Origin: Symsagittifera roscoffensis
Lineage: Eukaryota; Xenacoelomorpha; Acoela; Convolutidae
Assembly: GCF_963678635.1 (NCBI RefSeq)
Contig: NC_087069.1
Span: forward strand, 54,976,928 to 55,040,927
Reading direction: 5' to 3'
DNA: 64,000 nt
The notes beneath the pieces were generated by a model. That model did not search any database and was not told where the DNA came from. It was given only the letters and a program-made list of their open reading frames with translations. A program made the translations under genes and the position numbers. This document shows, piece by piece, positions 46,951-59,050 of the stretch (position 1 is its first letter; every line of letters begins with the position of its first letter).

Positions 46951-49900
46951 CAAATGTGGTTGCCTGCACATTTTAGGTCTAGAACTGAGAAATACAAAGT
47001 TCCCCTTGTGTTTTCTGTTACTATTTGGCTAACCCCATTCAATAATTTGTTGACATTTGTCATTTGATATTTGTTTTTAAACAATTGCCTTTTAAACAAT
47101 TGATGTCTCAGTTCATATACCGGAAAAAACGTAGTAATATCTATAGAAAGTTTTCATAAAATTCTCGACTGTTTAAGCAGTCAATTAAATGATCACGACG
47201 GGCTCAACCGAACGAAAACATTCTAGAACATTCCAAATTTGAACCAAATTTTTCAAAGCAAAACACGTCATCCTACGGTTGCTATGGCAACCAAAATGGA
47301 CAAAAAAGAACGAAGCACGACCGGAACCAAAGCGAAAAAAGTTCGCGATCGTTTCAACGAGAAAACAGTGCAAAACCAGAATTCAGTTTATCTCAAAATT
47401 GTGATTCAATAGTCGGTTGAAGAAATTTCAAAAACTTATAGCAAATTCAAAGATTATAAAAGCGAAGCAGCACTCAGAAAAAACAGTGAAATGAAGATGA
47501 GCGACGATAATCAAAATAGCGAAAAAGGACGGAAATTAGTAAGAATACAAGAACGGAACAGTGTAGAAACTTTGACTGAGGAAGTCACTGAGTCACCATT
47601 TCAACGGACAAGGACAATCAACGAACCCCCAATGAGTCAGATTCGGAACAATCGGACTCAGACGACATTCCTAACATCGAAACGAGCGCAATGGATCGCT
47701 ACATAAAGGCAAACACTGTTATAAGCGGACCATCAACATGAGTTGTATCAACAAGACAAGCACTTGTTTCATTCTGAGAATTAGTTGGAGCCGAAAGAGA
47801 GGACTATCCAAGATCCATGCTTAAACTAGAAGCAAGTTCATCAATGCAAAGCCCGAACGCAATATTGGAGACTGATAGAAAGGACGAAAACAGAGGAGGA
47901 AACAAAGTCGTCGAAGTTGATCTCACAGGAGAGATCACGGAAGCCAGAGAAAATAGGTCAAATAAAACCTATCAATACCGATAGACTAGATGGGTAGATA
48001 GATTACTGCCATATCAATTCAAGGTTGTTCATATACCGGTAAAAGATATGGGCATAGTTGACTATCTTTCTAGAGAACCAAACGGCGAACCGTGGCCAGA
48101 GTCGGAGTTAAATGAAAAAAATTGTAGTCACATCTATAGAAAGTTTTCATAAAGTTCTCGACTGTTTAAACAGTCGATTAAATGATCACGACGGGCTCAA
48201 CAGGAACGAAAACATTCTAGAACATTCAAAATTTGAACCAAATTTTTCAAAGCGTAACACGTCATTCTACTGTTGCTATGGCAACCAAAATGGACAAAAA
48301 AGAACGAGGCACGACCGGAACCAAAGCAAAAAAAGTTCGCGATCGTTTCAACGAGAAAACAGTGCAAAGGCAGAATTCAGTTTATCTCAGAATTGTGATT
48401 CAATACAGTCGGTTGAAGAAATTTCAAAAATTTATAGCAAATTCAAAGATTATAAAAGCAAAGCAGCACTCAGAAAAAACTGTGAAATGAAGACGAGCGA
48501 CGATAATCAAAATAGCGGAAAAGGACGGAAAACAGTAAAAACACAAGGACGGAACAGTGTAGAAACTTTGACTGAGGAAGTCACTGAGTCACCATTTCAA
48601 CGGACAAGGTCAATCAACGAACTCCCAATAAGTCAGATTCGGAAAATTCGGACTCGGAAGAAATTTCTCACATCGAAAGGAGCGCAATGGATCGCTACAT
48701 AAAGGCAAACACTGTTAAAAGCGGACCATCAACATCAGCTGTATCAACAGGACAAGAACTTGTTTCATTCTGAGAGTTAGTTGGAGCCGAAAGAGAGGAC
48801 AATCCGAAATCCATGCTTGAACTAGAAGCAAATTCATCAATGCAAAGCCCAAACGCAATATGGAGAGTGATAGAAAGGACAAAAACAGAGGAGGAAACAA
48901 AGTCGTCGAAGTGGATCTCACAGGAGAGAGCACGGAAGCCAGAGAAAATAGGTCAAATAAAACCTATCAATCCCGATAGACTAGATGGGCAGATAGATTA
49001 CTGCCATAATAATTCAAGGCTGTTCATATACCGGGGACAGATATGGGCATAGTTGACTATCTTTCTAGAGAACCAAACGGCGAACCGTGGCCAGAGTCGG
49101 AGTTAGATGAAAAAATTGTAGTCACATCTATAGAAAGTTTTCATAAAGTTCTCGACTGTTTAAACAGTCAATTAAATGATCACGACGGGCTCAACCGAAC
49201 GAAAAAATTCTAGAACATTCCAAATTTGAACCAAATTTTTCAAAGCAAAACACGTCATCCTACGGTTGCTATGGCAACCAAAATGGACAAAAAAGAGCAA
49301 GGCACGACCGGAACGAAAGCGAAAAAAGTTCGCGATCGTTTCAACGAGAAAACAGTGCAAAGCCAGAATTCAATTTATCTCAGAATTGTGATTCAATACA
49401 GTCGGTTTAAGAAATTTCAAAAATTTATAGCAAATTCAAAGGTTATAAAAGCGAAGCAGCACTCAGAAAAAACAGCGAAATGAAGACAAGCGACGATAAT
49501 CAAAATAGCGCGAAAAGAACGGAAAACAGTGAAAGTACAAGAACGGAACACTGTAGAAACTTTGACTGAGAAAGTCACTGAGTCACCATTTCAACGGACA
49601 AGGACAATCAACGAACCTCCAAAAAGTCAGATTTGGAAAATTTGGACTCAGACGACATTCCTCACATCGAAAGGAGCGCAATGGATCGCTACATAAAGGC
49701 AAACACTGTTAAAAGCGGACCATCAACATCAGTTGTATCAACAGGACAAGCACTTGTTTCATTCTGAGAGTTAGTTTGAGCCGAAAGAGAGGACAATCCG
49801 AAATCCATGCTCGAACTAGAAGCAAATTCATCAATGCGAAGCCCAAACGCAATTTGGAGAGTGATAGAAAGGACAAAAACAGAGGAGGAAACAAAGTTGT

Positions 49901-51340
49901 CGAAGTGGATCTCACAGGAGAGAGCACGGAAGCCAGAGAAAATAGGTCAAATAAAACCTATCAATCCCGATAGACTAGATGGGTAGATAGATTACTGCCA
50001 TATGAATTCAAGGTTGTTCATATACCGGTGAAAGATATGGCATAGTTGACTATCTTTCTAGAGAACCAAACGGCGAACCGTGGCCAGAGTCGGAGTTAAA
50101 TGAAAAAAATTGTAGTCACAACTATAGAAAGTTTTCATAAAGTTCTCGACTGTTTAAACAGTCGATTAAATGATCACGACGGGCTCAACAGGAACGAAAA
50201 CATTCTAGAACATTCAAAATTTGAACCAAATTTTTCAAAGCGTAACACGTCATTCTGCTGTTGCTATGGCAACCAAAATGGACAAAAAAGAACGAGGCAC
50301 GACCGGAACCAAAGCAAAAAAGTTCGCGATCGTTTCAACGAGAAAACAGTGCAAAGGCAGAATTCAGTTTATCTCAGAATTGTGATTCAATACAGTCGGT
50401 TGAAGAAATTTCAAAATTTATATATACCGGTTGTTCATATACCGGGGACAGATATGGGCATAGTTGACTATCTTTCTAGAGAACCAAACGGCGAACCGTG
50501 GCCAGAGTCGGAGTTAGATGAAAAAATTGTAGTCACAACTATAGAAAGTTTTCATAAAGTTCTCGACTGTTTAAACAGTCAATTAAATGATCACGACGGG
50601 CTCAACCGAATGAAAACATTCTAGAACATTCCAAATTTGAACCAAATTTTTCAAAGCAAAACACGTCATCCTACGGTTGCTATGGCAACCAAAATGGACA
50701 AAAAAGAGCAAGGCACGACCGGAACGAAAGCGAAAAAAGTTCGCGATCGTTTCAACGAGAAAACAGTGCAAAGCCAGAATTCAATTTATCTCAGAATTGT
50801 GATTCAATACAGTCAGTTTAAGAAATTTCAAAAATTTATAGCAAATTCAAAGATTATAAAAGCGAAGCAGCACTCAGAAAAAACATTGAAATGAAGACGA
50901 GCGACGATAATCAAAATAGCGCGAAAAGAACGGAAAACAGTAAGTACAAGAACGGAACAGTGTAGAAACTTTGACTGAGAAAGTCACTGAGTCACCATTT
51001 CAACGGACAAGGACAATCAACGAACCCCCAATGAGTCAGATTCGGAACATTCGGACTAAGACGACATTCCTAACATCGAAACGAGCGCAATGGATCGCTA
51101 CATAAAGGCAAACACTGTTATAAGCGGACCATCAACATGAGTTGTATCAACAAGACAAGCACTTGTTTCATTCTGAGAATTAGTTGGAGCCGAAAGAGAG
51201 GACTATCCAAGATCCATGCTTAAACTAGAAGCAAGTTCATCAATGTGAAGCCCAAACGCAATATTGGAGAGTGATAGAAAGGACGAAAACAGAGAGTGAA
51301 AAAAAATAGTCGAAGTGGATCTCACAGGAGAGAGCACGGA
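46847..51340 (+). repeat. Tandem amplification of a 994-bp pol segment
   Basis: Units start GAAAATAGGTCAAATAAAACC at 46847, 47949, 48944 and 49938; a fifth, headless unit runs from about 50427 to 51340. Spacing is 1102, 995 and 994 bp. The first unit is longer because of an inverted insertion, and the fourth is cut by about 577 bp (anchor TTTTCATAAA at 50132 and 50549). Each unit holds the RNase H end, DYLSREPNGEPWPES and a Lys/Ser/Asn-rich linker of about 200 codons. The pol regions before and after occur once, so the amplification is internal to the element. Confidence 0.85.
46971..47090 (-). repeat. Inverted copy of RT segment 46070-46188 inside RNase H
   Basis: The 120 bp are the reverse complement of 46070-46188 (119 bp) with one inserted T and one other difference. 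Just to the left, TGTGGTTGCCTGCACAT (46955-46971) is the reverse complement of 44318-44334 in gag. The insertion occurs only in the first tandem unit and removes its DYLSREP segment. Confidence 0.85.
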
Positions 51341-51349
51341 AGACAGGGA

Positions 51350-52070
51350 AATCAGCCCAGAAGTCAGTTTTTTAACACCAAAAGCAAGAAGGGTTGGACA
51401 CAGGTTCAGAAAAAAAAACGAATTTCAATTGGCGGAACAGCTGCATGCACAAAATGGACCATTGAGCTTAACTAAGCTATTTGACAAAAGCCTACTCGCG
51501 GAACTCCTGCCAGAGGACACGTGGATGGACAGGCTAAGAAGGGTAGTGGAACGAAATGACCGGCACGGTTTGAACTTATGGGACCATATAATAATCCACT
51601 CTGGCATCAGCTGTCGGTGGTGGACGATTGTATTCCAGTCGACAATCGCCTAGCAGTGCCGGAAAAGTTAAGGCACGCAGTTCTACTGAGAATTCATCAG
51701 GGCCATCCCGGCCAGTAGGCAATGTTAGATGTATCAAACTAATTGTGGTGGCCTCACATGCATACGGACATCGTCAATCTGGTGCGAGGTGTGTAGAAGC
51801 TGCACTCGCTTTGATAAAGAGCATCTGGAACGCTCTGCACTAACAGCTCCCCAACTGAAAAAACGAATTGATCAATCGAGGGACAATGTGAAAATCGTCA
51901 GGAAAGGGCAGAACAGCCGGGACGTAAGCCCACTGTTTCAACGGAATACAATCGCTGCCAAAGAACGAGCACGGGCGAAAGAACTGAAACAGTTACTAGA
52001 GGCAAATGCAAGATGGAACGCCACAGAAGGGAGCTCAGAAGGGAGTTATTGTATTCATGGGAGTAAGGAT
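51350..52070 (+). pseudogene. Integrase N-terminal region relic
   Basis: FDKSLLAELLPEDTWMDRL is followed, across frame changes, by VDDCIPVDNRLAVPEKLRH and the zinc-binding pattern IHQGHPG ... LWWPHMHTDI ... GVCRSC. The catalytic DDE core that should follow is absent; the sequence passes directly to a charged region (NTIAAKERARAKELKQLL). Confidence 0.7.
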
Positions 52071-52360
52071 TTATAGAAGACAAACGGAACAACAACACTG
52101 GACCCATGTCAGGCAATTTTCTTCAAAAACACGAAGAGAGAAAGAGTGGAAAGGCCCTGACAAACCCGCTAAAAGGCAAATTAATAGCCAAAACACCATA
52201 GACCGTGAAAACAACTGCAGGTGCAGCATAAAGGAAAAGTGACATAGCCAAGTCAAAAGTATCTTTAACACCTACAGAAAAAGAATCAGATCAGAAAAGG
52301 AGCCCAACGGGGGAAGAACCGAGAAGTAAGCAGCAGAAAACAACAAATGAAGAGGAAGAG

Positions 52361-53158
52361 GTGGAGAGTGAGTCAGATGACGAGAGAGATAACCCAGATC
52401 AGTGGCAGTACAGTACGGTTCCAAATGAAGACAGCACTACTAAAGATAAATTTCAGAGTAACCCAACGACAGTAGCCTCAAGCGACTCAGAGACGGGGGG
52501 TGGTCTGAATTTAGCTGTCAAAAGGGCAAAGCCGAATAATGCTGGACCCTCGTCGCACAATAGAAAGGGCGGTGTGGCCAAGCTCACAGCTCAAGAAGCC
52601 CGAAAAATAAAAGCTGCAAAGGCAGTAAACACGGAACCCAAAGATAAAAAAGACGACGATAAAGACACACCAACCTCGTCGACTCCAAAGAAGACCACGG
52701 AAGGTACTAAACGCTCCATGAAGCAAACAAACGAAAAGGAAATCTTGGATACGTTCCTGAATAAAGATATGACACCGGGAGAATGGGATGAACTAGCTGA
52801 ACAAGTTTTGACAAGAGGTGCTCAGAAAGAAGCGGAACAAATCCTTACAGCAAAGGCGGATACGATCGTTGAGTTACCTCCACCAGGTTTCTCAGATATC
52901 TCGGATCAGGAGGACGAACAAACGACAGTGAGGCGAAGTAGCCGACAAACAAAAAATCAGGGGCCAAAGCGATACGGAAGCCCAGTGTCACATTCAGTAA
53001 AGCTGATTTTTTGTAAAGATGATATTACTGACTTGAACATGGCAGCCCTCGAAGCATATAGGACACGATTGGCGAAGTTCGACACGGATAAAGGAACACC
53101 GGCGGATTCAAAGTTTGGATTATTGGAACGTCACTTATTTAAACGAAGATTCGGTTAA
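52361..53158 (+). pseudogene. Post-integrase polyprotein tail (open, 265 codons)
   Basis: This is an acidic, Lys/Ser/Thr-rich frame with VRRSSRQTKNQGPKRYGSPV near its end, the usual Arg/Tyr-Gly-Pro terminus of gypsy Pol proteins, and a stop at 53158 about 190 bp before the 3' LTR. It is the longest intact frame of the element but has no independent start context. Read as a protein fragment it would be disordered. Confidence 0.6.
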
Positions 53159-53348
53159 ACGTCGCTAAATATTTCAAAAAACCATGGAATGCCGCGCGGA
53201 AATTGCCGTTGCAGTGCGAGTTAAAAAAGAAACAAAAGGAGAAAAATTGAGATTTCCTAAAAACAATAGACATTAAAATGAGTCTAAAACTTATATTGTA
53301 TTTAAAATTTTATATGGTATTATTAAAACTTTGCTGAATTCGGGGGAA

Positions 53349-53602
53349 CGTGGTACTGTGTAGTACTGCTGCCACAGTAACCTTGGAAAGTTAGATTACT
53401 ATTATTTGTTATGTATTGTTATTATGTACTCAAGGCCATCCTAGCGGGCCTACTTTAACGGTCACTTGACTGTTATCCATAACTGGTAGAGAGTGAACAA
53501 CTAGACTTCTGAAGAAAAGACTAACAGCAATGAGTCTAAATTTAAAGATATAAGTCTTTCTGTTTTCACTTTCTTATTAAGGACAAAGTATTAGTTATCA
53601 CA
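53349..53602 (+). repeat. 3' LTR (254 bp)
   Basis: Same length as the 5' LTR. A purine tract, CGGGGGAA (about 53341-53348), lies immediately upstream and probably primed plus-strand synthesis. The following AGCAG completes the target duplication. Confidence 0.9.
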
Positions 53603-54766
53603 AGCAGAACATCAAAATTTTGATATGTAGATTTTGCCCGTTTTTAAAACAGAACACTACTTCATAAGTCTACGCAGCATTGGCTACCCTCCGGCTTTAC
53701 CACGCTTGTTCGAATTAGTGATGCTTTATGTGATCAATAAGTTACTCGGGTTATAAATTTTTTTGATATTTCGTTTAACAAAATCTCTCGCCGTTGAATG
53801 ATTCTGGAACCTTGTTTAATCGTTTTGTAATTATATTAGTTGAGCTATCGCTACAGAGTAGTTGTTCTGCAATCCGACCTCAAATTTTTAGGGTAGTTTT
53901 ATTTGAAGCGAGTTCCGTCGTGTTCATTGTTTTGTTGCTTAAAACTTGTTGTTTCCTGTAGAATATTTTCGTTTTTGTGTTTTTCTGATTTTCCATTTTT
54001 TAAAATTTCGTTACCATTTGATTGGAAGTATCGTCTTCAAGCTCAGTTTTGTCGATAAAAAATGTTAAAAAAAATATTTTGACAACGTAGCAATTCAGTA
54101 TGATTGAAATTATGCTCTTCTGACAAAAACATTATAAGGAAAGGCAAGTTGTATGTAGCAGTAGTGATGATGGTTTAATTCTGAGGACTACAAAAAGTTG
54201 GAAGCTAATTTTAATGTTAACAAAAGAGAGACTTTTCAATACAAGTCAGTTTTTTTCAAAAAAAATAATAGGAAACGATTGATTACATATTTTAAAGAGT
54301 AGCAGAATGTGAAAACAGCTGAATGAGATCATGATCAAAATTAGGAGAATAGTTCTTATCGTTATAACCGCAACATTGTTCTCACAATAAGCAAGCATGT
54401 CCAGACATTTGTTTCCCAGACAACTGTGTCCCAGACAAAACTCTCCGAAAGACTGAAAAATACCCATAATTTTGTCTACTTTCGACAGCAAGCACTTAAT
54501 CGTAATGCCTCAGCAGTTATGAATAACCTAAATTTAAAGAAAATTGAATAATGAAAATTTGGGAAACTTTGTCTCGTAGACAAATAATATGGAAATTTAT
54601 AAGTGTTGGACTGTTTTGTCTGCGACAGTGTCTTCCTTTGACTGAAATATCGATGCAAAAAGGCTAAATGTTGTCTGAAAATTTAGAGAGAAGTAACCAA
54701 GAAAACTTTACATCACAATAGACATTCGGTAAGAAATTTATCGATTATTTAATAATAACAACTTTT
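53603..54766. other. Spacer, no gene seen
   Basis: AT-rich sequence between the retrotransposon and the paralogous exon. On the minus strand TATTATTAAATAATCG (around 54750) supplies an ATTAAA just after the stop of the exon to its right. Confidence 0.5.
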
Positions 54767-55225
54767 TCACACGTGGTCGAGCAAACTTTCGTCTGCACCA
54801 ATGCCCGAAACTGCCTCAATGTCTCTGTCAACAAGTGTCATTAGATCTGTTGTATTGTCTTCGTTCGAGTTTTGCCCCATCTCGAACTCCCTTTGTTGCA
54901 TCCTTTCTTCAGCTTCTTTCATTTCCAATTGGAACAAACTGATCATAATTTCAAAGCATTCTGAGTTGCTGGGGTTCATTCGCACTCCGTGGTAGGCAAA
55001 CCTTATAGCATCGACACGAAAGAACTTGGCGAGTGTTTGCTGTAGGCAAAAATTTGCAGCTTCAGCGCACTTAGCAGAAACCTGGATCCTTTTTTCTGCT
55101 AAAAGAGACATCGATTCATTTAGATTGTTTTGATAATCGTTTGTAAGTGTCTCGACTAAGTTCTGTAATTCGAGACGTTTTTCCTTTTCAAGGGACAGTT
55201 GAGCTAACACAGTATGAGCAGAACT
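54767..55225 (-). CDS. Terminal exon paralogous to the C-terminus of the NERD-helicase gene
   Basis: About 150 codons follow a strong acceptor (GTTTTGTTTCAG, ending at 55226) in phase 0. SSAHTVLAQLS, AKCAEAANFCLQQTLAKF, YHGVRMNPSNSECFEIMISL and DLMTLVDRDIEAV align in order with SSARELFFSKI, DKCAEAALSCLKLTADLQ, YGLHMNPLNTACYDVLIDL and ALMQLVEKDISVI of the exon at 15.9 kb. The Met-starting version of the frame includes 17 codons that would be intronic. No upstream helicase or NERD exon was found to its right within the window, so either the gene has very long introns or this is a stranded pseudogene exon. Selection on the MNP.N core suggests it is, or recently was, coding. Confidence 0.6.
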   Translation of the reverse strand, partial: SSAHTVLAQLSLEKEKRLELQNLVETLTNDYQNNLNESMSLLAEKRIQVSAKCAEAANFCLQQTLAKFFRVDAIRFAYHGVRMNPSNSECFEIMISLFQLEMKEAEERMQQREFEMGQNSNEDNTTDLMTLVDRDIEAVSGIGADESLLDHV

Positions 55226-55658
55226 CTGAAACAAAACCGAACTGTAAGTTGTTTTATAAAAGCATTGCTGATTCACTGATCCACTAATACATAATTATTG
55301 CACAAAACTTACAGGTTAAGTACTAATTAAAGAACATAAGGATTAATATAGCAAACCGTACTTATGTCTCCAAATCGCTCTGCGAGGTCAAGCAAGCAGG
55401 ATGGTTTTAATTTTAAAAACTTTTGCTGACAACCCGGATTGACCAAATATTCTATCATTCCATACAATTACATACCTACGAAAAACTGTCTAAAATCTCT
55501 GTGATAAGCTTTTTTCGTTCTATGGAAACTGTACGACTAGTGTTTTTCCACAAATCAAAATTTTAATTATTTTTTCTAAGTTTAATTTCTGAAAAAAATT
55601 AGGTTGTGTTCGCAACCAAAGGCAACTGACAAAATCCTTGGTTTATTCAAAGCACGGA
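55226..55658. other. Spacer upstream of the paralogous exon, no gene seen
   Basis: If the exon at 54767-55225 is live, this is the beginning of its upstream intron. No further coding block is visible. Confidence 0.4.
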
Positions 55659-56140
55659 AGATTGTACGGTCTTGCATTTACAATGCATTGAAAACGACCT
55701 GAATTGCCTTCAAGCTGTCTTTCACAAATTTTTCTATTTCGGCAAAATTTTTGAAATTTGATTATTTTTAGAATTTGAGTTTTTTTTATAAAAAGAAATT
55801 GATCAAAAACAGTTATTAAGAGAAAACATTACGAGGCCAACCTTTGCATTTTGCGGAAAAAAACTGATTCCTAAACAAGGACGCTCCCTTTGTTCTTGAT
55901 TTGTTCTTTCGTTTTCTTTGATCGTTCCGACAAAACTTTAACATGTTTAAAGACTTGTCTCTGGAATCCAGGAGCATACACCAAATTTTGCATGCAAAAA
56001 AAAATTTTTTTTTGGAAAAAAGTTGTTTGGGTTCAAAATTGGTTTTTCAGTTGAAGAAAAATAAGAAAAAACAAATTTGGGGCAATTTCAAAATTTTTGT
56101 GTCGCTATCAAAAAAAGCTAGTCATACAATTTTCATAAAT
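55659..56140. repeat. Direct repeat, copy 1 (about 480 bp)
   Basis: It runs from GATTGTACGGTCTTGCATTT to TACAATTTTCATAAATGT and is repeated at 56938-57436. It contains AACGACCTGAATTGCCTTC and AGGACGCTCCCTTTGTTCTT. No coding content. Confidence 0.8.
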
Positions 56141-56937
56141 GTGAATTGTATGAGAAGCATTTTTTTCAAAAAACAAAAACCTCCGTTTTTTTATCACAAG
56201 ACTATTTTACTATAATCAAGCAGCCGTAGAAAATAGTTTTTATCTTTTTTCAACCAATTTTCAAAATTGTACGAAATTTCTAGAGCAAGCATTTTTTCAT
56301 ACACTTGATGTATGGACTTGTATGAAAACCTTTTCAGTGTATGGAGGTCAAGCCGGGTACGCAAATTTTTTTTATAAATTATGTTGATAGAAAATTTAAA
56401 ATTGAATAAAACTTTTGTTAGAATAAATTCTTATATTTTGAAGTAACCAGTCCAAAAAATTTGATGTCAGTTGATAAATTAAGCACATAAACGAAGGAAG
56501 AATTTGACTCATGGATTTTTTTGACAATTTTTTGGTTGCATACATTTATATTTGATGAGCTTGAAAAACTGGGCCTTGTGAATTATCTCGGCCCTTATGC
56601 AGGTATCATTTCTGTCTAAAATAAGAATTTCAAAAATTTCAAAAATAATTTGGGTTCTCATTTTTGCGCGTTCGTGTTTGTATTACTCCTTATTTGTTTA
56701 GTAGCTAAATAAAACACTCTAATTTCATATGTTTTTCCGAAATTTGGTTTAAGCTATTGAAAAATTGGCAACCAAAAAAGTATTTCTGAAAATTGAAATT
56801 GGGAGAGAACAGTTAAAAAGATCCAAAGAAATTTTAAAATGTCAAATGATAAAAAATAATCATAATAATGATTTTATTTTCAAGCCAAAACTATTCTTTC
56901 TATGCAATGGTACATTTACAATTAAGCTCGGCTGGAA

Positions 56938-57436
56938 AGATTGTACGGTCTTGCATTTACAATGCATTGAAAACGACCTGAATTGCCTTCAAGCTGTCTT
57001 TCACAAAGTTTTCCATTTCGGCAAAATAATGACATTTGATTATTTTTAGAATTTGAGTTTTTTTATAAAAAAAATTGAACAAAAACAGTTATTAAGAGAA
57101 ATTCGAAAACAGTTATTAAGAGAAAACATTACGAGGCCAACCTGTGCATTTTGCGGAAAAAAACTGATTCCTAAACAAGGACGCTCCCTTTGTTCTTGAT
57201 TTGTTCTTTCGTTTTCTTTGATCGTTCCGACAAATCTTTAACATGTTCAAAGACTTGTCTCTGGAATCCAGGAGCATACACCAAATTTTGCATGCAAAAA
57301 AATTTATTTCTTGGAAAAAAGTTGTTTGGGTTCAAAATTGGTTTTTCAGTTGAAGAAAAATAAGAAAAAACAAATTTGGGGCAATTTCAAAATTTTTGTG
57401 TCGCTATCAAAAAAAGCTATTCATACAATTTTCATA
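56938..57436. repeat. Direct repeat, copy 2 (about 500 bp)
   Basis: Second copy of 55659-56140. It has an internal tandem duplication of about 20 bp (AAAACAGTTATTAAGAGAAA occurs twice) and ends exactly where the short LINE fragment begins. Confidence 0.8.
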
Positions 57437-57439
57437 TAT

Positions 57440-57594
57440 GTCTAGCAAGTCATTTATAAACTGCAGAAACAACAACGGACCCAGGACTGAGTCTTGTGTT
57501 AAACCAAAATAGGTTGTTTCAGTGTCTGATATTAAATTGTTATCGAAGTACTGTTTACGATTTTTATATTAAGATCTTAAAAGACCTCGTAGCT
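57440..57594 (-). repeat. Duplicated LINE reverse-transcriptase fragment
   Basis: 155 bp matching 58245-58399 at offset 805 with a few differences. On the minus strand it encodes the same LTQDSVLGPLLF segment. Its left edge abuts repeat copy 2. Confidence 0.8.
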
Positions 57595-57859
57595 TGTTTC
57601 ATCTGCGAAGCTTTTTTCTTTTATTTCCTTTTTTGATAGAATCTGTTATCTCCTGTTCCTTATGTATTTATGAATTTTTTAACAAGGTTTTCCTATAACT
57701 TTAAACATGAGTTCAAAAAACTCATATACATGTAAAAGAGTTTATATTTGTCCTGAACATATTTCAGAATTTCCCAATTTTCAATTTAAAAGCAGTTCCT
57801 CTACACGGTTCTTTGCAGGCTTTCTACTTTTTTAAGCGTGTCTTATAAGCTGTGCGATA

Positions 57860-58600
57860 GATCAGTACACAAAAAAGATATATTGGTTGAATGTACTGTT
57901 TTTATATTGTGAGCAGAGCATGTGCATTACAATAAAATCTAAATTGATAGATTATCGAGCAATATTTGACTGCCCTTTTCAAAGTTTTATCAATCTGTGT
58001 TTTTAAAAATAGTTTATCATCAAAAATTAGACGAAGTACTTATGTGATCTGTTTTTAGAAAATTTCTTCCGGTTAAATTCTTTTGTGGCTGTTTCATCCT
58101 TGTTTATGGCAAGCTTAATTCTCAAAACAACCTATTTTTCAAAGTGCTTGTATTTTAGTTTACCTGCTGCTGATTTCCTGCTTTAGTTTTTGCATACAAT
58201 GAGCAATCATCAGCAAACAGTACAATTTTTTTATGCCTACGGACGTCTAGCAAGTCATTTATAAACTGCAAAAACAACAACGGACCCAGGACTGAGTCTT
58301 GTGTTAAACCAAAATAGGTTGTTTCAGTGTCTGATATTAAATTGTTATCGACGTACTGTTTACGATTTTTATATTAAGATCTTAAAAGACTTCGTAAACC
58401 GTATAAAAGGCACGTTTCGGGTAAAAAATTTTATTCAATATTGTCGATCAGCGTACACACGGAGCCAATATTGTTTTTTAAGTTCTCCACTATTTCTTCA
58501 CTGAGTTCAAAAGTAGCACCAACTGAGCTTTTTTTCGGAATCGGTACTGACTTGCGTGTGCCTTTATTTCGAGTTGATTGATTTTTGGAACCTTAGAAAT
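57860..58600 (-). pseudogene. LINE (non-LTR) reverse-transcriptase relic
   Basis: The minus strand encodes TYFGLTQDSVLGPLLFLQF then INDLLD, followed by KIVLFADDCSLYAKT. These are the template-grip GxxQGSxLGPLLF..INDL region and the catalytic FADD box of non-LTR retrotransposon RTs (the usual PQGS is TQDS here). Upstream, SEEIVENLKNNIGS is plausible RT sequence. Stops occur before and after this core and no endonuclease was found. The clade cannot be settled from this fragment. Confidence 0.75.
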
Positions 58601-59050
58601 TGAAGGATAATATGACAACTCCACAAATTGGATGAAAAGGCAACTCAGTAGCCCAGACATAATCGGATTTATTTTTCTATTAGATTGTTACTTTGGTTGT
58701 AATTATCAAGGCTGTTTATTTTTTTAGTAAATGACTACTTCATGAACTTCTTGGGTTAAAATGGTTTCAAAAATAATTACATTTTTTCAGTCTCTACAAC
58801 ATTTTCTAAATACTGTTGTTTTGTAATACTTTAGATTAACTTCTGACCAATTTTCATTTAAAAGTCGTTAAATTTTTCTGTATTTGGAATGCCTGCCGTC
58901 TTATGATCTCACTTGTTCTTTTTCTATACCCTCACTTTGACTTTATAAAAGTTTTCGTTTTTTTATGGCTCTTGCTTACAAGTATTCTTTCACAGAAAAA
59001 AAATTTTTGATCTTCGACAAACTTTTCAATTTTTTTCGTTAATCCTGGAA

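Larger units (their letters stand above)
43836..53602 (+). mobile_element. Full-length, decayed Ty3/gypsy LTR retrotransposon
   Basis: The 254-bp LTRs at both ends have TG...CA borders (the first T of the 3' LTR is mutated to C). They are flanked by the 5-bp target duplication AGCAG (43831-43835 and 53603-53607). The order is LTR, primer site, gag, protease, RT, RNase H, linker, integrase N-terminal zinc region, tail, polypurine tract, LTR. My hand alignment of the LTRs finds about 16 differences in 254 sites (about 94% identity), so the insertion is old. All major frames are interrupted. Confidence 0.9.

Noticed and set aside
48112-48702. 196-codon frame as an env or accessory gene
   Set aside because: It is the repeated RNase H-to-integrase linker of pol, present in every tandem unit; no signal peptide or membrane segment.
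46847-51340. CRISPR-like or satellite interpretation of the repeat array
   Set aside because: Units are about 1 kb, coding-derived and inside a retrotransposon; no short repeat-spacer pattern.
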